Positions 24,822 to 32,605 of a stretch of DNA of 48,143 bases are shown here, in pieces (position 1 is the first letter of the stretch; each line of letters opens with the position of its first letter). The stretch is from the IMG/VR virus record IMGVR_UViG_3300044971_001893, positions 1 through 48,143 of that record. The stretch is one strand, 5' to 3'. The notes under the pieces were generated by a model that was not told the origin of the DNA, did not search any database, and saw nothing but the letters and a program-made list of their open reading frames with translations. The translations under genes were made by a program, and so were the position numbers. Source of the stretch: a virus.

Positions 24822-25156
24822 TTAGATCTCGACAATAAATAGTTCATAGCATTAACAATTCCAGTTAAGTTGTCCCCTAGTTTGCCTATGCCAGTATTAC
24901 ATCTGTCGCATATCCAACCCCTAAAACTATCATCCGTATGGTCATGATCTAATACCCATTTTATTGGTATCTTTTTGCAGCACTCACAAATTTCGGGTCT
25001 TGGTGGAGCCTCTTTATGTAGTTTGCCTCTAATCTTAGAATGTTTTTTAACGCACTTTTTACATCTACTATCCAATTTATCTTTGTACATACTGTGTTTA
25101 GGAAAACTTTTCCTATTTTTCCTTTCGCCACAATACGAACAAATTTTTCTTGGCAT
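24818..25156 (-). CDS. Recombination endonuclease VII (T4 gp49-like)
   Basis: 112 residues. LDHDHTDDSFRGWICDRCN at 69-87 is the endonuclease VII signature (His-Me finger plus zinc Cys), followed by GIGKLGDN. An extra N-terminal zinc site (CSYCG, CKKC) is present. Resolves branched DNA such as Holliday junctions before packaging. It coexists with RuvB, giving both branch migration and resolution. Confidence 0.92.
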   Translation of the reverse strand: MPRKICSYCGERKNRKSFPKHSMYKDKLDSRCKKCVKKHSKIRGKLHKEAPPRPEICECCKKIPIKWVLDHDHTDDSFRGWICDRCNTGIGKLGDNLTGIVNAMNYLLSRSK

Positions 25157-25162
25157 CTTAAC

Positions 25163-25300
25163 TTACTTCTTTTTCTTTTTGACTTTCTTTTCTAGTTTAG
25201 CCATTCTTTTTTCTAGAAGTTTAAGATACTCCATTTCTTTTTGGCGATGCTTGTTGTTTTCTTTTTGGGTTTTCTTAAAAAGTTTCTTCCATACGCTCAT
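25163..25300 (-). CDS. Small Lys-rich helical protein
   Basis: 45 residues. Starts MSVWKKLFKKTQKE and ends in a run of Lys, with a heptad-like middle. GGAG precedes the ATG and the stop is 6 bp before the endonuclease VII ATG, so it is a plausible coupled gene. Not recognised. Confidence 0.5.
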   Translation of the reverse strand: MSVWKKLFKKTQKENNKHRQKEMEYLKLLEKRMAKLEKKVKKKKK

Positions 25301-25329
25301 AATAATCTCCTATTAATATTAGTTTAAAG

Positions 25330-25685
25330 TGGACGAGTCGGGAGTCGAACCCGAGTCTTGTGATATTTCTAATTACATCTTCTACAAGTTTATTTTGTTC
25401 ATGGGTTAAATAGGATTACAGAACAAACAAGATTCATTCCTATCTTACCAACTGCTCTTAACCTACAACCCGTTGGACATTGTAAGTGCAGAGGGATTTA
25501 ACGACAGACTTTTGATCGCTACCCTCATTCGCAATCGCAGTCTGTTACTGCCCGTTTTTATTAGGCAGCAAGTGCTAACTGAGTTGTGCCAGTTAAAGCA
25601 TTTGATCCGGTTTTAAAGTGGCCTCCAGATCAACCACTACTTGCTTACATAATTTTCCATATCCAATCGAAACCTTTACTCGCCC
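25330..25685 (-). ncRNA. ssrA: tmRNA (trans-translation RNA)
   Basis: 356 nt. The ends pair as a tRNA acceptor: GGGCGAG with CTCGTCC, A73. The T arm is TCGGG-TTCGACT-CCCGA and a D-like GGTTTCGATTGG follows the 5' end. A pseudoknot PK1 is clear (AGTGG/CCACT nested with TTGATC/GATCAA). The tag frame ends in TTA GCA CTT GCT GCC then TAA TAA, giving a tag most likely GTTQLALAA (resume codon GGC proposed). It would rescue stalled ribosomes and mark nascent chains for ClpXP-type degradation. CCA is not encoded. Confidence 0.92.
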
Positions 25686-25712
25686 GTAATTTTATATACA
25701 CCTAGAGTCTTT

Positions 25713-25916
25713 TTAGGTCTCATTCCCGGCATTTATATCCGTATTAGATAGATTTTTAATTTCCTCCATAAGTTTTTGTAGATCATCATCACCAACAGGC
25801 ATGATTATCCTGGTTAGTTCTGCTCTAAAATTCTCCATTTCTTGCCATAGCACAATATTGAGCGTAGCAGAAAATACGAGAGACAAAAACAACATTACAA
25901 TAAGTGCATTTTTCAT
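25713..25916 (-). CDS. Membrane-anchored small protein
   Basis: 67 residues: one N-terminal hydrophobic helix (MKNALIVMLFLSLVFSATLN) and an acidic helical tail. Could be a signal-anchor peptide facing the periplasm. Not recognised; located between tRNA-Ile and the tmRNA. Confidence 0.5.
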   Translation of the reverse strand: MKNALIVMLFLSLVFSATLNIVLWQEMENFRAELTRIIMPVGDDDLQKLMEEIKNLSNTDINAGNET

Positions 25917-25918
25917 AA

Positions 25919-25991
25919 TAGGGCGTGAGAGAATCGAACTCCCTTAACTACCTTATAAGAGTAGCGTCTTAGACCATTAGACGAACGCCCC
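25919..25991 (-). tRNA. tRNA-Ile (TAT)
   Basis: 73 nt. Acceptor GGGGCGT/ACGCCCT, D arm GTCT-AGAC, anticodon arm CTACT-CTTATAA-GGTAG (anticodon TAT, reads AUA), T arm GGAGT/CTCTC-type with loop TTCGATT, A73. AUA is common in AT-rich phage genes. Preceded by promoter 26005-26033. Confidence 0.92.
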
Positions 25992-26004
25992 GCATTGTTC
26001 TGTT

Positions 26005-26033
26005 ATTCTACATCATCGACCATCGGTTGTCAA
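26005..26033 (-). promoter_or_regulatory. Sigma70-like promoter with two CGAT boxes
   Basis: TTGACA, 17 nt containing ACCGATGG and TCGATG, TAGAAT. It faces tRNA-Ile and then the small membrane gene and tmRNA. Confidence 0.8.
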
Positions 26034-26056
26034 CACTTGAGCCTAAAAAATAAATG

Positions 26057-26236
26057 TCAGAGAACACCAAAAACTTTCATCATAATAATAGAACTCATAA
26101 CTAAGCCCACAATACTAGTAAGTGTGCGAATAAGTTCAAACTTATGGTTGTGTTTATCTACCCATAACTCAAAACTATCCCTGAGTTTACCCTGCCTCTT
26201 AAGTTTATCAAGCCTTTTTTGGCTGAGTCTTTCCAT
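26057..26236 (-). CDS. Small protein with C-terminal membrane segment
   Basis: 59 residues from an ATG overlapping the upstream stop (TAATG). Basic N-terminal helix (MERLSQKRLDKLKRQGK) and a hydrophobic C-terminus. Not recognised. Confidence 0.55.
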   Translation of the reverse strand: MERLSQKRLDKLKRQGKLRDSFELWVDKHNHKFELIRTLTSIVGLVMSSIIMMKVFGVL

Positions 26237-26388
26237 TATTCGTCCTTTGATTCTAGCGACCTTAGTATTCTTTGGCACTCTTGTAGTTTAGAATCCATAT
26301 CCATACATTTTTTGCATAGTTCGGAGTCTACATATTCTTTAATCTTGTCTATCTCCGCTTTTAGTTCGATTATTTGGTTGATGTTCAT
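26236..26388 (-). CDS. Small coiled-coil protein with CxxC
   Basis: 50 residues, starts MNINQIIELKAEIDKIKEY and contains CKKC. Stop and next start share TAATG. It overlaps the upstream gene by 50 bp in another frame, which lowers confidence. Confidence 0.45.
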   Translation of the reverse strand: MNINQIIELKAEIDKIKEYVDSELCKKCMDMDSKLQECQRILRSLESKDE

Positions 26389-26740
26389 TATTGGATACCT
26401 CAGTATTGTTACCTTTATTTTGCGGCATCCAAAAAATCATTTCGCCACTTTCATCATCCCATGCACACTCAAGTTTTCCAGCCGCAGCAAGTTTCGCTAA
26501 ACCAACTTCGTGTAGCCAAATGCTAACCTCTTCAAATGTGTCATTAAAACTATCTTCATCGACTATATATCTATCGTTCTCGTCAATACCAACAATATGA
26601 TTTGAGATAATATCCTTAACTTGATTGATGGTTATAAAGTCGTCCAGATTTTCTGTATAGTTTTCACACAAAGAGGATGCTGCTGCTGATCTAATACTAT
26701 CGGCATAAGCATCCAAATCTAACACGCTGTAAGTTTCCAT
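26339..26740 (-). CDS. Hypothetical protein, paralogue of 10474-10896
   Basis: 133 residues. The segment RYIVDEDSFNDTFEEV, then LAKLAAAGKLECAWDDE and MIFW parallels the 10474-10896 product. Followed by a polar Asn-rich tail. The common domain appears in other phages with unknown role. Confidence 0.65.
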   Translation of the reverse strand: METYSVLDLDAYADSIRSAAASSLCENYTENLDDFITINQVKDIISNHIVGIDENDRYIVDEDSFNDTFEEVSIWLHEVGLAKLAAAGKLECAWDDESGEMIFWMPQNKGNNTEVSNNEHQPNNRTKSGDRQD

Positions 26741-26756
26741 ATTAATACCCCTAAAA

Positions 26757-27038
26757 CTAGATAAATCTTTTAATACTTGATGAATCCTGATTATTAGCCA
26801 TTTTCTCTAGCAGTCTATCTATGGTTTGCTGTAAATTATAGTTTCCTCTTGGGAGCCACTTACTATCTTCATAAAGAGCGGTCATTATTTGAGGAATATA
26901 ATGCTGGTAGGCTATTTCAAATTCCTCTGGAAAATAATGCTTTAGGATACGCTCAATATGAAACATACTATTGGTAATTTCATCCCTATAGTCTATTAGT
27001 TTATTGAATTGATCCCTTTGTTCTTGTGTAAAATTCAT
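26757..27038 (-). CDS. Hypothetical helical protein
   Basis: 93 residues, all-helical appearance, begins MNFTQEQRDQFNKLIDY. No motif recognised. Overlaps the zinc-ribbon gene by 4 bp (ATGA). Confidence 0.6.
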   Translation of the reverse strand: MNFTQEQRDQFNKLIDYRDEITNSMFHIERILKHYFPEEFEIAYQHYIPQIMTALYEDSKWLPRGNYNLQQTIDRLLEKMANNQDSSSIKRFI

Positions 27039-27448
27039 GTGACTTGTTCTCGGGGCTTAAGTTTCATCATTTTATGTTTGGTTTTCCAAACTCCAGTTTC
27101 CTTGTTTTGAATATCCCCATTCATCCAAATATGACAGAAACCGGCCTGCTTGTCAATACCCCATGCGAGAATACCATTTTCATCTACCTTTTCCACAACA
27201 AAACGTCCGCGATAACCCATTGGGATAAATTCACCCCGGCTTACATAGAATGGGCCGCCAGCAACCTTGATCCTATCCCCCTTAATCAGTTCTCTCCAAT
27301 TAAAGTCACGAATAATCTTTGTATTTTTTGATTCCTTGCTTTTTGCCTTAAAAACAAATGGATGATTACAATTCTTGCACATATATGCACGGGGGCCAGT
27401 AACCGTGCCGCACTTGTCACAAGCCTTCTTACCTTTACCAAGACCCAT
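27035..27448 (-). CDS. Zinc-ribbon plus SH3-like protein
   Basis: 137 residues from the ATG with GGAG upstream, 39 bp after the promoter at 27487-27514. N-terminal CDKCG...CKNC zinc ribbon (positions 9-30), then a beta-barrel-like segment (KGDRIKVAGGPFYV, YRGRFVVEKVDENGI). Similar zinc/SH3 proteins occur in phages; function unknown. Confidence 0.65.
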   Translation of the reverse strand: MGLGKGKKACDKCGTVTGPRAYMCKNCNHPFVFKAKSKESKNTKIIRDFNWRELIKGDRIKVAGGPFYVSRGEFIPMGYRGRFVVEKVDENGILAWGIDKQAGFCHIWMNGDIQNKETGVWKTKHKMMKLKPREQVT

Positions 27449-27486
27449 AATCTGATCTCCTGTGATTGAGTAACTGATACGCTCTA

Positions 27487-27514
27487 AGTATAACATACCA
27501 ATCGGCACTGTCAA
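27487..27514 (-). promoter_or_regulatory. Sigma70-like promoter with GCCGAT box
   Basis: TTGACA, 16 nt containing GTGCCGATTGG, TATACT, upstream of the 27035-27448 gene. Confidence 0.8.
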
Positions 27515-27524
27515 GCCATAGTCT

Positions 27525-27944
27525 TTAAGAATTTCTATGAGCCTCACAACGAGTTGAAATCCAACCCTCTTTATTGGGCTCTCCTTTGTTTCCACAAATA
27601 TCGCAAATCTTATAACTCATTGCTTCTGCCATGCTCACTAAACCTTCTATATATTCATCCCCACCACTAAAATAAACTCTAAGACCACCGTACTTTTCTT
27701 TAATTTGGTCAAATTTTACAGGAAAATACTCAGTAATAGTAGCATATTCTGGATTATATTTTGTTCTGGCTTCAATGTTTCCTTCATGCTGGTTAATCAT
27801 CCAACAAAGAGAAGATAGAATGTCATACCAACCTTCTCCGCACTCTATGCCAAAACACATAGGGCTTTCCATAGGAGTCTTGTTTTTATTGACAAAAAGT
27901 TGTGGATATTTTTCGTATAACTGATTTTGTAATTCGCTGTTCAT
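27525..27944 (-). CDS. Conserved phage protein (ECGEGW family)
   Basis: 139 residues: MCFGIECGEGWYDIL, then QIKEKYGGLRVYF, then a C-terminal CDICG...C zinc pair with WISTRCEAH. This order is a frequent phage protein family; no activity known to me. The gap to the next gene holds a promoter. Confidence 0.7.
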   Translation of the reverse strand: MNSELQNQLYEKYPQLFVNKNKTPMESPMCFGIECGEGWYDILSSLCWMINQHEGNIEARTKYNPEYATITEYFPVKFDQIKEKYGGLRVYFSGGDEYIEGLVSMAEAMSYKICDICGNKGEPNKEGWISTRCEAHRNS

Positions 27945-28189
27945 AGTCTTTGTTTTCTTTTTTGTTCTTCTGATTTATAATCCGGTTCTGGTATGATAGT
28001 AAGTTTACCGGGGCTATAGTGACAAAAGTAACTTTGCTTAATCTTTCGTTTAATTAAATTGTTTTCTTCGATTTCAACATAGATATTAATGCGATAGCGG
28101 TTTTCAAAAACATTAATAATTTTAATCATCAAATAGTTTTTGGGCTTATCTACCTGCTTAAACAATAAACTCTCAATCTCTAAATCCAT
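27941..28189 (-). CDS. Hypothetical protein
   Basis: 82 residues with a beta-strand core (YLMIKIINVFENRYRINIYV) and a basic C-terminus. Not recognised. Start and stop overlap both neighbours by 1-4 bp. Confidence 0.55.
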   Translation of the reverse strand: MDLEIESLLFKQVDKPKNYLMIKIINVFENRYRINIYVEIEENNLIKRKIKQSYFCHYSPGKLTIIPEPDYKSEEQKRKQRL

Positions 28190-28407
28190 TACCTAGCCCT
28201 CCGATTTGCTCTATGAAGAATACGAATAGTTTCTTTGGCGTTACTTGGAACCATAACTAAACTTGGTGCTGTTTTATGTCCCCAATCCATAAAACCAACA
28301 GCACGATGCTCAACACTACATTCTGTGCAAATGATTTTGCGTCCAGTCTCAGTTAAAAACTCATACCGATCAATACCAACGCAGTTTTTACAATAGATAC
28401 AGTTCAT
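28189..28407 (-). CDS. Conserved phage zinc-finger protein
   Basis: 72 residues. CIYCKNC and ICTEC form a four-Cys site, then FMDWGHKTAPSLVMV, then a basic end RRAR. The HKTA segment recurs in small phage proteins. Driven by the promoter at 28427-28454. Confidence 0.7.
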   Translation of the reverse strand: MNCIYCKNCVGIDRYEFLTETGRKIICTECSVEHRAVGFMDWGHKTAPSLVMVPSNAKETIRILHRANRRAR

Positions 28408-28426
28408 GGCAACCTCCGTTTAGCGG

Positions 28427-28454
28427 ATTATACCATAGTCATCGGCATTGTCAA
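28427..28454 (-). promoter_or_regulatory. Sigma70-like promoter with GCCGATGA box
   Basis: TTGACA, 16 nt, TATAAT (perfect -10). It lies inside the last codons of the deaminase gene and serves the zinc-finger gene downstream. Confidence 0.8.
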
Positions 28455-28886
28455 CTCGTCTACTGTAATCAAATTTCCAATACTGTCACTAAAATTGCCG
28501 CCATCGGTACTATAATAAATATCTTTCAATCCAACAGCACTTAAGAGTTTATTACAATTTTCGCAAGGTTTACTTCCAAGTATTAGTCCCTTTCGATTAA
28601 TTCTAAGAACACATAATGTCCAATCAGAACGAATGGTATTGTATTGATCCAAAAGTTTAGAAATAAGATGAGATTCAGCGTGTACATATGGATATTCTAT
28701 ATATTTAGGAAGATTAAACTGCTCACCTATACGATAGGCTCTGGTATTAGTTTTTATCGGATTGTTTTTGGTGAAACAAATCATTTTGTTACCATGAAAA
28801 GCAGCGGCATAGTGGTAACACCTAATAAGAGGACTTGGATTCCAATTAGCGTATGCTTTACGTATTGTCTTGTTTATTATTTTCAT
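28428..28886 (-). CDS. Cytidine/deoxycytidylate deaminase-like protein
   Basis: 152 residues. The zinc motif HAE at 69-71 (YVHAESHLI) and PCENC at 107-111 give the deaminase active site. It probably helps dUMP/dTMP supply together with ThyX at 31254-31880, though the substrate is not proven. Divergent elsewhere from classical T4 dCMP deaminase and without its N-terminal zinc site. Confidence 0.75.
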   Translation of the reverse strand: MKIINKTIRKAYANWNPSPLIRCYHYAAAFHGNKMICFTKNNPIKTNTRAYRIGEQFNLPKYIEYPYVHAESHLISKLLDQYNTIRSDWTLCVLRINRKGLILGSKPCENCNKLLSAVGLKDIYYSTDGGNFSDSIGNLITVDELTMPMTMV

Positions 28887-29040
28887 TATCCGTATTATCC
28901 AATGTGCTTTGATATGTTTTGCTATAAGTATCGTCTATCACTGGCTCTGGATATAACTTATCGGCAGATGACAATGGGACAAGATTTACCCTCTTACTTT
29001 GTGGAGAGTCTGTTAGTTTGATTTTTTGTGGCTCTTTCAT
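28858..29040 (-). CDS. Hypothetical polar protein
   Basis: 60 residues, Pro/Ser-rich then Asp/Asn-rich, probably disordered. RBS GGACAT. It overlaps the deaminase start by 29 bp. Not recognised. Confidence 0.45.
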   Translation of the reverse strand: MKEPQKIKLTDSPQSKRVNLVPLSSADKLYPEPVIDDTYSKTYQSTLDNTDNENNKQDNT

Positions 29041-29048
29041 ATTATGTC

Positions 29049-29195
29049 CTATTTAGTAGCAAGCATATATAGGCCGCAGTTAGCAAAAGAGTAGCCAGCA
29101 TACGCTATGCCAAGACCATAATTGCCTTTACAAAACTGCTCTATACTAACATAAGCATATACGCAGCCAGTTAGTGCTATTAGCCATCCACTCAT
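29049..29195 (-). CDS. Small membrane protein
   Basis: 48 residues in two hydrophobic stretches (SGWLIALTGCVYAYVSI and a second one with GYSFANCGLYMLA). ATGA overlap with the UV-endonuclease stop supports translation. Not recognised. Confidence 0.55.
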   Translation of the reverse strand: MSGWLIALTGCVYAYVSIEQFCKGNYGLGIAYAGYSFANCGLYMLATK

Positions 29196-30106
29196 GTTAA
29201 TACTCCTTTACAAATTTCTTCGTGCTTCTCTATAGCGTAGTCTTTTGCTTTTAGTTCCATATCTACATCAAAATCTAGTCCATAGGTTTCAAACTTATTA
29301 TAGGCATAATCTGCATGGGCTCTAGGATTATTACCTTCTCTTGATTCACTATAATGAAATAGTGGTTTGTGTCCATGCCAAGTGTCGTGACACGCAATAA
29401 TGGCTGTATTTTCATTAAGCATATCAGAATGGCATTTGTGATGCAAATAGTCGAACGTGATAGGGATATTGGTTTTAGGATGAAAATGAGTGATTAGTTC
29501 ACGAACACTCCAACAATTCAATTTGTCATCATTCTCAATAACAAGTCTTGCCTTGCAATTATCGTCTAATTTATCAAAGTTGCGTTTAAATCGTTCAATG
29601 ATTTCATCATACGTTCCATTTTTATTATGAACGTGCAAATTCATTGGGTTGTAGTAATTTGCTTTACAGCCAATCCTGTCGAGAAAACTGCTATAGAAAT
29701 TAAGTTCTGTAATAGTTTTTTCTACTGCTTTTTCATTGGTGGATGCAAGAACATTAAACTCTGATGGGTGACAAGATATGCGAACACCCTTATCTTTAAT
29801 GGTTTGTTCTATATTGTCCATTTCATCTTGAATATCGTCATAATTAGGCAAATCTTCTAGAGAAATATTAGCCTCATCAAAAGTGATAAGAGGAAATAGA
29901 TCACTACTAACTCTATAAGAGTAGCCATTATCACCGCAAAACTGGATTGTTTCATTGGTTACAACCATATTATTGTGGATACGATCACCAAGGATACTCA
30001 ACGCTTCCACTCTTGGAAGTGAAGCGAAACGCTTGTAGGTCATTGTTTTAAATCCATGACCCTGTTCCTTAAGTTTTAAAGATATGCAGCACAGACCGTA
30101 AGCCAT
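29192..30106 (-). CDS. uvdE: UV-damage endonuclease (UvdE/UVDE family)
   Basis: 304 residues, TIM barrel. RISCHPSEFNVLAS near the middle, then MNLHVHNKNG, LVIENDDKLN, FDYLHHKCH, and HYSESREGNNPRAHADYA supply the metal ligands typical of UVDE. It nicks 5' to UV photoproducts, starting excision repair without UvrABC. Own promoter 30128-30155. A light-exposed aquatic habitat would fit (inference). Confidence 0.9.
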   Translation of the reverse strand: MAYGLCCISLKLKEQGHGFKTMTYKRFASLPRVEALSILGDRIHNNMVVTNETIQFCGDNGYSYRVSSDLFPLITFDEANISLEDLPNYDDIQDEMDNIEQTIKDKGVRISCHPSEFNVLASTNEKAVEKTITELNFYSSFLDRIGCKANYYNPMNLHVHNKNGTYDEIIERFKRNFDKLDDNCKARLVIENDDKLNCWSVRELITHFHPKTNIPITFDYLHHKCHSDMLNENTAIIACHDTWHGHKPLFHYSESREGNNPRAHADYAYNKFETYGLDFDVDMELKAKDYAIEKHEEICKGVLT

Positions 30107-30127
30107 AGATTCTCCTAAGATAGCATC

Positions 30128-30155
30128 AGTATACTACGCTATCGGCATCTGTCAA
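30128..30155 (-). promoter_or_regulatory. Sigma70-like promoter with GCCGATA box (uvdE)
   Basis: TTGACA, 16 nt containing ATGCCGATAGC, TATACT, about 20 bp upstream of the uvdE ATG. Confidence 0.85.
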
Positions 30156-30775
30156 CGCGATTCTTGAGTTTCTTCGTATTCTTGCAGAAGTGCTGCTCTC
30201 ATAGGCTCTGTGATATTATTAGAATCTAGATAATAGGCAAGATTCATATGAAATGTATTAGGCATATGACTGAGAACCCTATCAGAATAGATGGGATTCT
30301 TTGGTCTTTTGCGTAAAGAGCGATTAATGTGATAATGAAGCAGATATGCGTTAACTGCACGAATATACTTATCAACACTTACATCTTCTATAGGGTTATT
30401 GTGCAGCAATCTTAGTGCCTTGTTCTCACAATCATGTTCTAATTCTAGAATATCATGAAGACTTTGGTTTAATTCCTCATCCGTATAATTAGACTCTGGC
30501 TTATCTATCCATTCAAATAAAGTGTCATATGTTAATAACGACCTATCCCATAGGTCACGATTATTTTTCCACTGTAAGTAGTGACAATATTCATGCAAGA
30601 ATACTTCAAAACCCATATCATGGTCTAAAGCAACAACCAATTCCCTCTCACCATCTTCTGCACCAAACCATCCTCCATAACCATCTAATTCCTTTTTTCT
30701 ATGTATCAACACAGAAAATCCATTGGCTAAAAGTTCTCTGGTGCATTTGGTGATAAAATTTAGTTTAGTATCCAT
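30152..30775 (-). CDS. Zinc metallopeptidase-like protein (HExxH)
   Basis: 207 residues. EVFLHEYCHYLQW at 57-69 is an HExxH zinc motif; ELEHDCENKAL at about 111-121 could supply the third ligand, as in ImmA/IrrE-like or gluzincin enzymes. The rest is helical. Target unknown; could cleave a host repressor or process phage protein (speculative). Confidence 0.65.
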   Translation of the reverse strand: MDTKLNFITKCTRELLANGFSVLIHRKKELDGYGGWFGAEDGERELVVALDHDMGFEVFLHEYCHYLQWKNNRDLWDRSLLTYDTLFEWIDKPESNYTDEELNQSLHDILELEHDCENKALRLLHNNPIEDVSVDKYIRAVNAYLLHYHINRSLRKRPKNPIYSDRVLSHMPNTFHMNLAYYLDSNNITEPMRAALLQEYEETQESR

Positions 30776-30777
30776 AC

Positions 30778-30969
30778 TTATGCTCTGTTTTCGGTAACGT
30801 CTATCGCAGAATAAATTCTCATAACTTTATGGGTGGGTTCAAAATATTGCTGAAAAGCCAGTTGTGCTTCTAGTTCGGTTGTTGTAAAAAAAGTTTCATG
30901 CAGCAAAATAGTTTGCTTATACTTATCGTTTTTTTCGTATCCCTGACCAGTAACTAAAAATTCTAACAT
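30778..30969 (-). CDS. Hypothetical protein
   Basis: 63 residues, begins MLEFLVTGQGYEKNDK; small alpha/beta unit, perhaps a strand-helix-strand. Starts at TAATG overlapping the upstream stop. Not recognised. Confidence 0.55.
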   Translation of the reverse strand: MLEFLVTGQGYEKNDKYKQTILLHETFFTTTELEAQLAFQQYFEPTHKVMRIYSAIDVTENRA

Positions 30970-31127
30970 TATATTTTTTCTTTCTTGTTATAGTTTTCTT
31001 GTCTCAGTTTATCTTCCTTCTGCATATAATAGGCCGTAGAAACTAAAAAGAATAATCCACCAAAGAATACTACCAGTCCAACAAGTAAATATATGGCGAA
31101 CAAAGATAGCACAAGATTTATTAACAT
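30969..31127 (-). CDS. Single-pass membrane peptide
   Basis: 52 residues: about 30 hydrophobic residues (MLINLVLSLFAIYLLVGLVV onward), then a basic tail KEDKLRQENYNKKEK. Stop overlaps the next ATG. Not recognised. Confidence 0.55.
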   Translation of the reverse strand: MLINLVLSLFAIYLLVGLVVFFGGLFFLVSTAYYMQKEDKLRQENYNKKEKI

Positions 31128-31129
31128 AT

Positions 31130-31252
31130 CTAGTCTTTCGTTATTTTAAGTACAATTCCAAAAATAGTAAACATTATACAGCATATTCCTATAAATATGA
31201 ACGGGAAAGCGAACAATATGTCGCTATATTCACTAAGTCTAAAGTTTACCAT
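31130..31252 (-). CDS. Single-pass membrane peptide
   Basis: 40 residues with one long hydrophobic helix (ILFAFPFIFIGICCIMFTIF). It starts 1 bp after the thyX stop and ends just before the next membrane peptide, suggesting an operon. Not recognised. Confidence 0.5.
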   Translation of the reverse strand: MVNFRLSEYSDILFAFPFIFIGICCIMFTIFGIVLKITKD

Positions 31253-31253
31253 A

Positions 31254-31880
31254 TTATAGTCCAAACGCTTCAATAGTATATTTAAATGGCTTATCTGGTA
31301 TATTTTTCACTAATTCTAACATTTGTTGTGCTATTTCTCTGATTTCTAGTTGAGCGTTGTCTTTATTTCTTAAAGATTGAAAATGATAAAAACTTCTCCA
31401 ATTAAAACTCACATCAGCGGTAATTTGTGTATTATATCCTCTAAAAAATCGAGCAGATTCTTTGGCTCTTTTTCGATCAACACCATAATTATCTGTTAAA
31501 TCTTTAATACAATCATGGTATAGTCTCAACCCATTTTCCGTATAATGCTTTAATTGTTCTTTCCATAGTTCGGGCCAGTCTTCAGGGACTAAATATTTAT
31601 CTTCTTTGATCTCTTTATATCTTGCAGATTCTCCGTTGACACTAACGCCGATACGATGTTTGATAATATGTATATGAGAGGCTATATCTGTGGTTACAAG
31701 AAAGTGTAGATAAGATTTTTCAAAAGGAGTATGATGCCCTTCATCCGCTAACATTTTTAACAGTTTGGGGATTCTATTGATTTTATCTTCTGATAAATCT
31801 CTAGAAGTGCTAGTCCAAGCAGAACAACTTATAATTTTATCATCACCGTAGTATCCTACCAACTCAACATTATTTTGCAT
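31254..31880 (-). CDS. thyX: FAD-dependent thymidylate synthase
   Basis: 208 residues from the ATG with GGA upstream. The ThyX motif appears as KHRIGVSVNGESARY (74-88; the usual first Arg is Lys). EGHHTPFEK and FFRGYNTQ also fit. Makes dTMP from dUMP with methylene-tetrahydrofolate and FAD. Follows a free-standing HNH gene, overlapping its end by 11 bp. Confidence 0.92.
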   Translation of the reverse strand: MQNNVELVGYYGDDKIISCSAWTSTSRDLSEDKINRIPKLLKMLADEGHHTPFEKSYLHFLVTTDIASHIHIIKHRIGVSVNGESARYKEIKEDKYLVPEDWPELWKEQLKHYTENGLRLYHDCIKDLTDNYGVDRKRAKESARFFRGYNTQITADVSFNWRSFYHFQSLRNKDNAQLEIREIAQQMLELVKNIPDKPFKYTIEAFGL

Positions 31881-32472
31881 ATTTAGTCCTATATTGTATG
31901 AGGTCATTTATCCATTCTAAAAATAGTTCCTGGCTCATATCTCGTTTTGCTTTATTGCAGATTTCACAACAAGTTACGGTATTATTTTTTGTATATCCTT
32001 TACTAGAATCAATTCTATCTAAACCATTATATGTAAAAGAGCCATTTCTTTTTCTTTTTCCTATGTTGGTTTTTATTGTTGTTCTAGGCAATCTGCCACA
32101 ATAATAACATTGTTTTTGTGTTAATTCTAAAAATTCTTCTTTTGTAAATTCAAAATCTATTTTCTTGTTTTGGCTTCGATTTACATAGCCCTTATAGCAA
32201 CAGTGTTTTGCCGCTTCACCTAAAGGCTTAGTATTTCTTTGTGCAGTTTTTTCTGGAAGAATATTTTTTCTAAACTCATCTAACAAACATCCGCAACTCT
32301 TGGTTCTTTTTAAGCAACCTATTCTCAATATTTTTTCTTGACCACAAACACATTTAACTTTCCAATAACTTTCCCTCCTATCCTTCCAAAATACTTTAAA
32401 ACCCATAAATTCGGTAACTGTTAATCTGCCAAATGTTTTACCTATCAAATTTTGTGCTGGTTTGTTTTTCAT
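31870..32472 (-). CDS. HNH homing-type endonuclease
   Basis: 200 residues from the ATG preceded by GGAG. LIGKTFGRLTVTEF and CVCGQEKILRIGCL...KSCGCL form the N-terminal zinc/DNA-binding part; the HNH region is CYYCG...GLDRIDSSKGYTKNNTVTCC-EICNKAK. Free-standing endonucleases of this type often sit beside nucleotide-metabolism genes such as thyX in phages. Confidence 0.85.
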   Translation of the reverse strand: MKNKPAQNLIGKTFGRLTVTEFMGFKVFWKDRRESYWKVKCVCGQEKILRIGCLKRTKSCGCLLDEFRKNILPEKTAQRNTKPLGEAAKHCCYKGYVNRSQNKKIDFEFTKEEFLELTQKQCYYCGRLPRTTIKTNIGKRKRNGSFTYNGLDRIDSSKGYTKNNTVTCCEICNKAKRDMSQELFLEWINDLIQYRTKYAK

Positions 32473-32605
32473 AGTTATCTCCATAATAAATGGTTATATT
32501 ATCTAATACACCAATTACCATAGAAATAGTAAGAATATTTTATTTTTTTTTGGCCTATTGATTATATGGTTTTCTGCATCTGGAGTTACGCTAACTAGTT
32601 TTACA

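Noticed and set aside
25330-25685. Separate tRNA genes at the two ends of the tmRNA region
   Set aside because: The 5' and 3' halves pair with each other and enclose a tag frame and a pseudoknot, so one tmRNA explains both.
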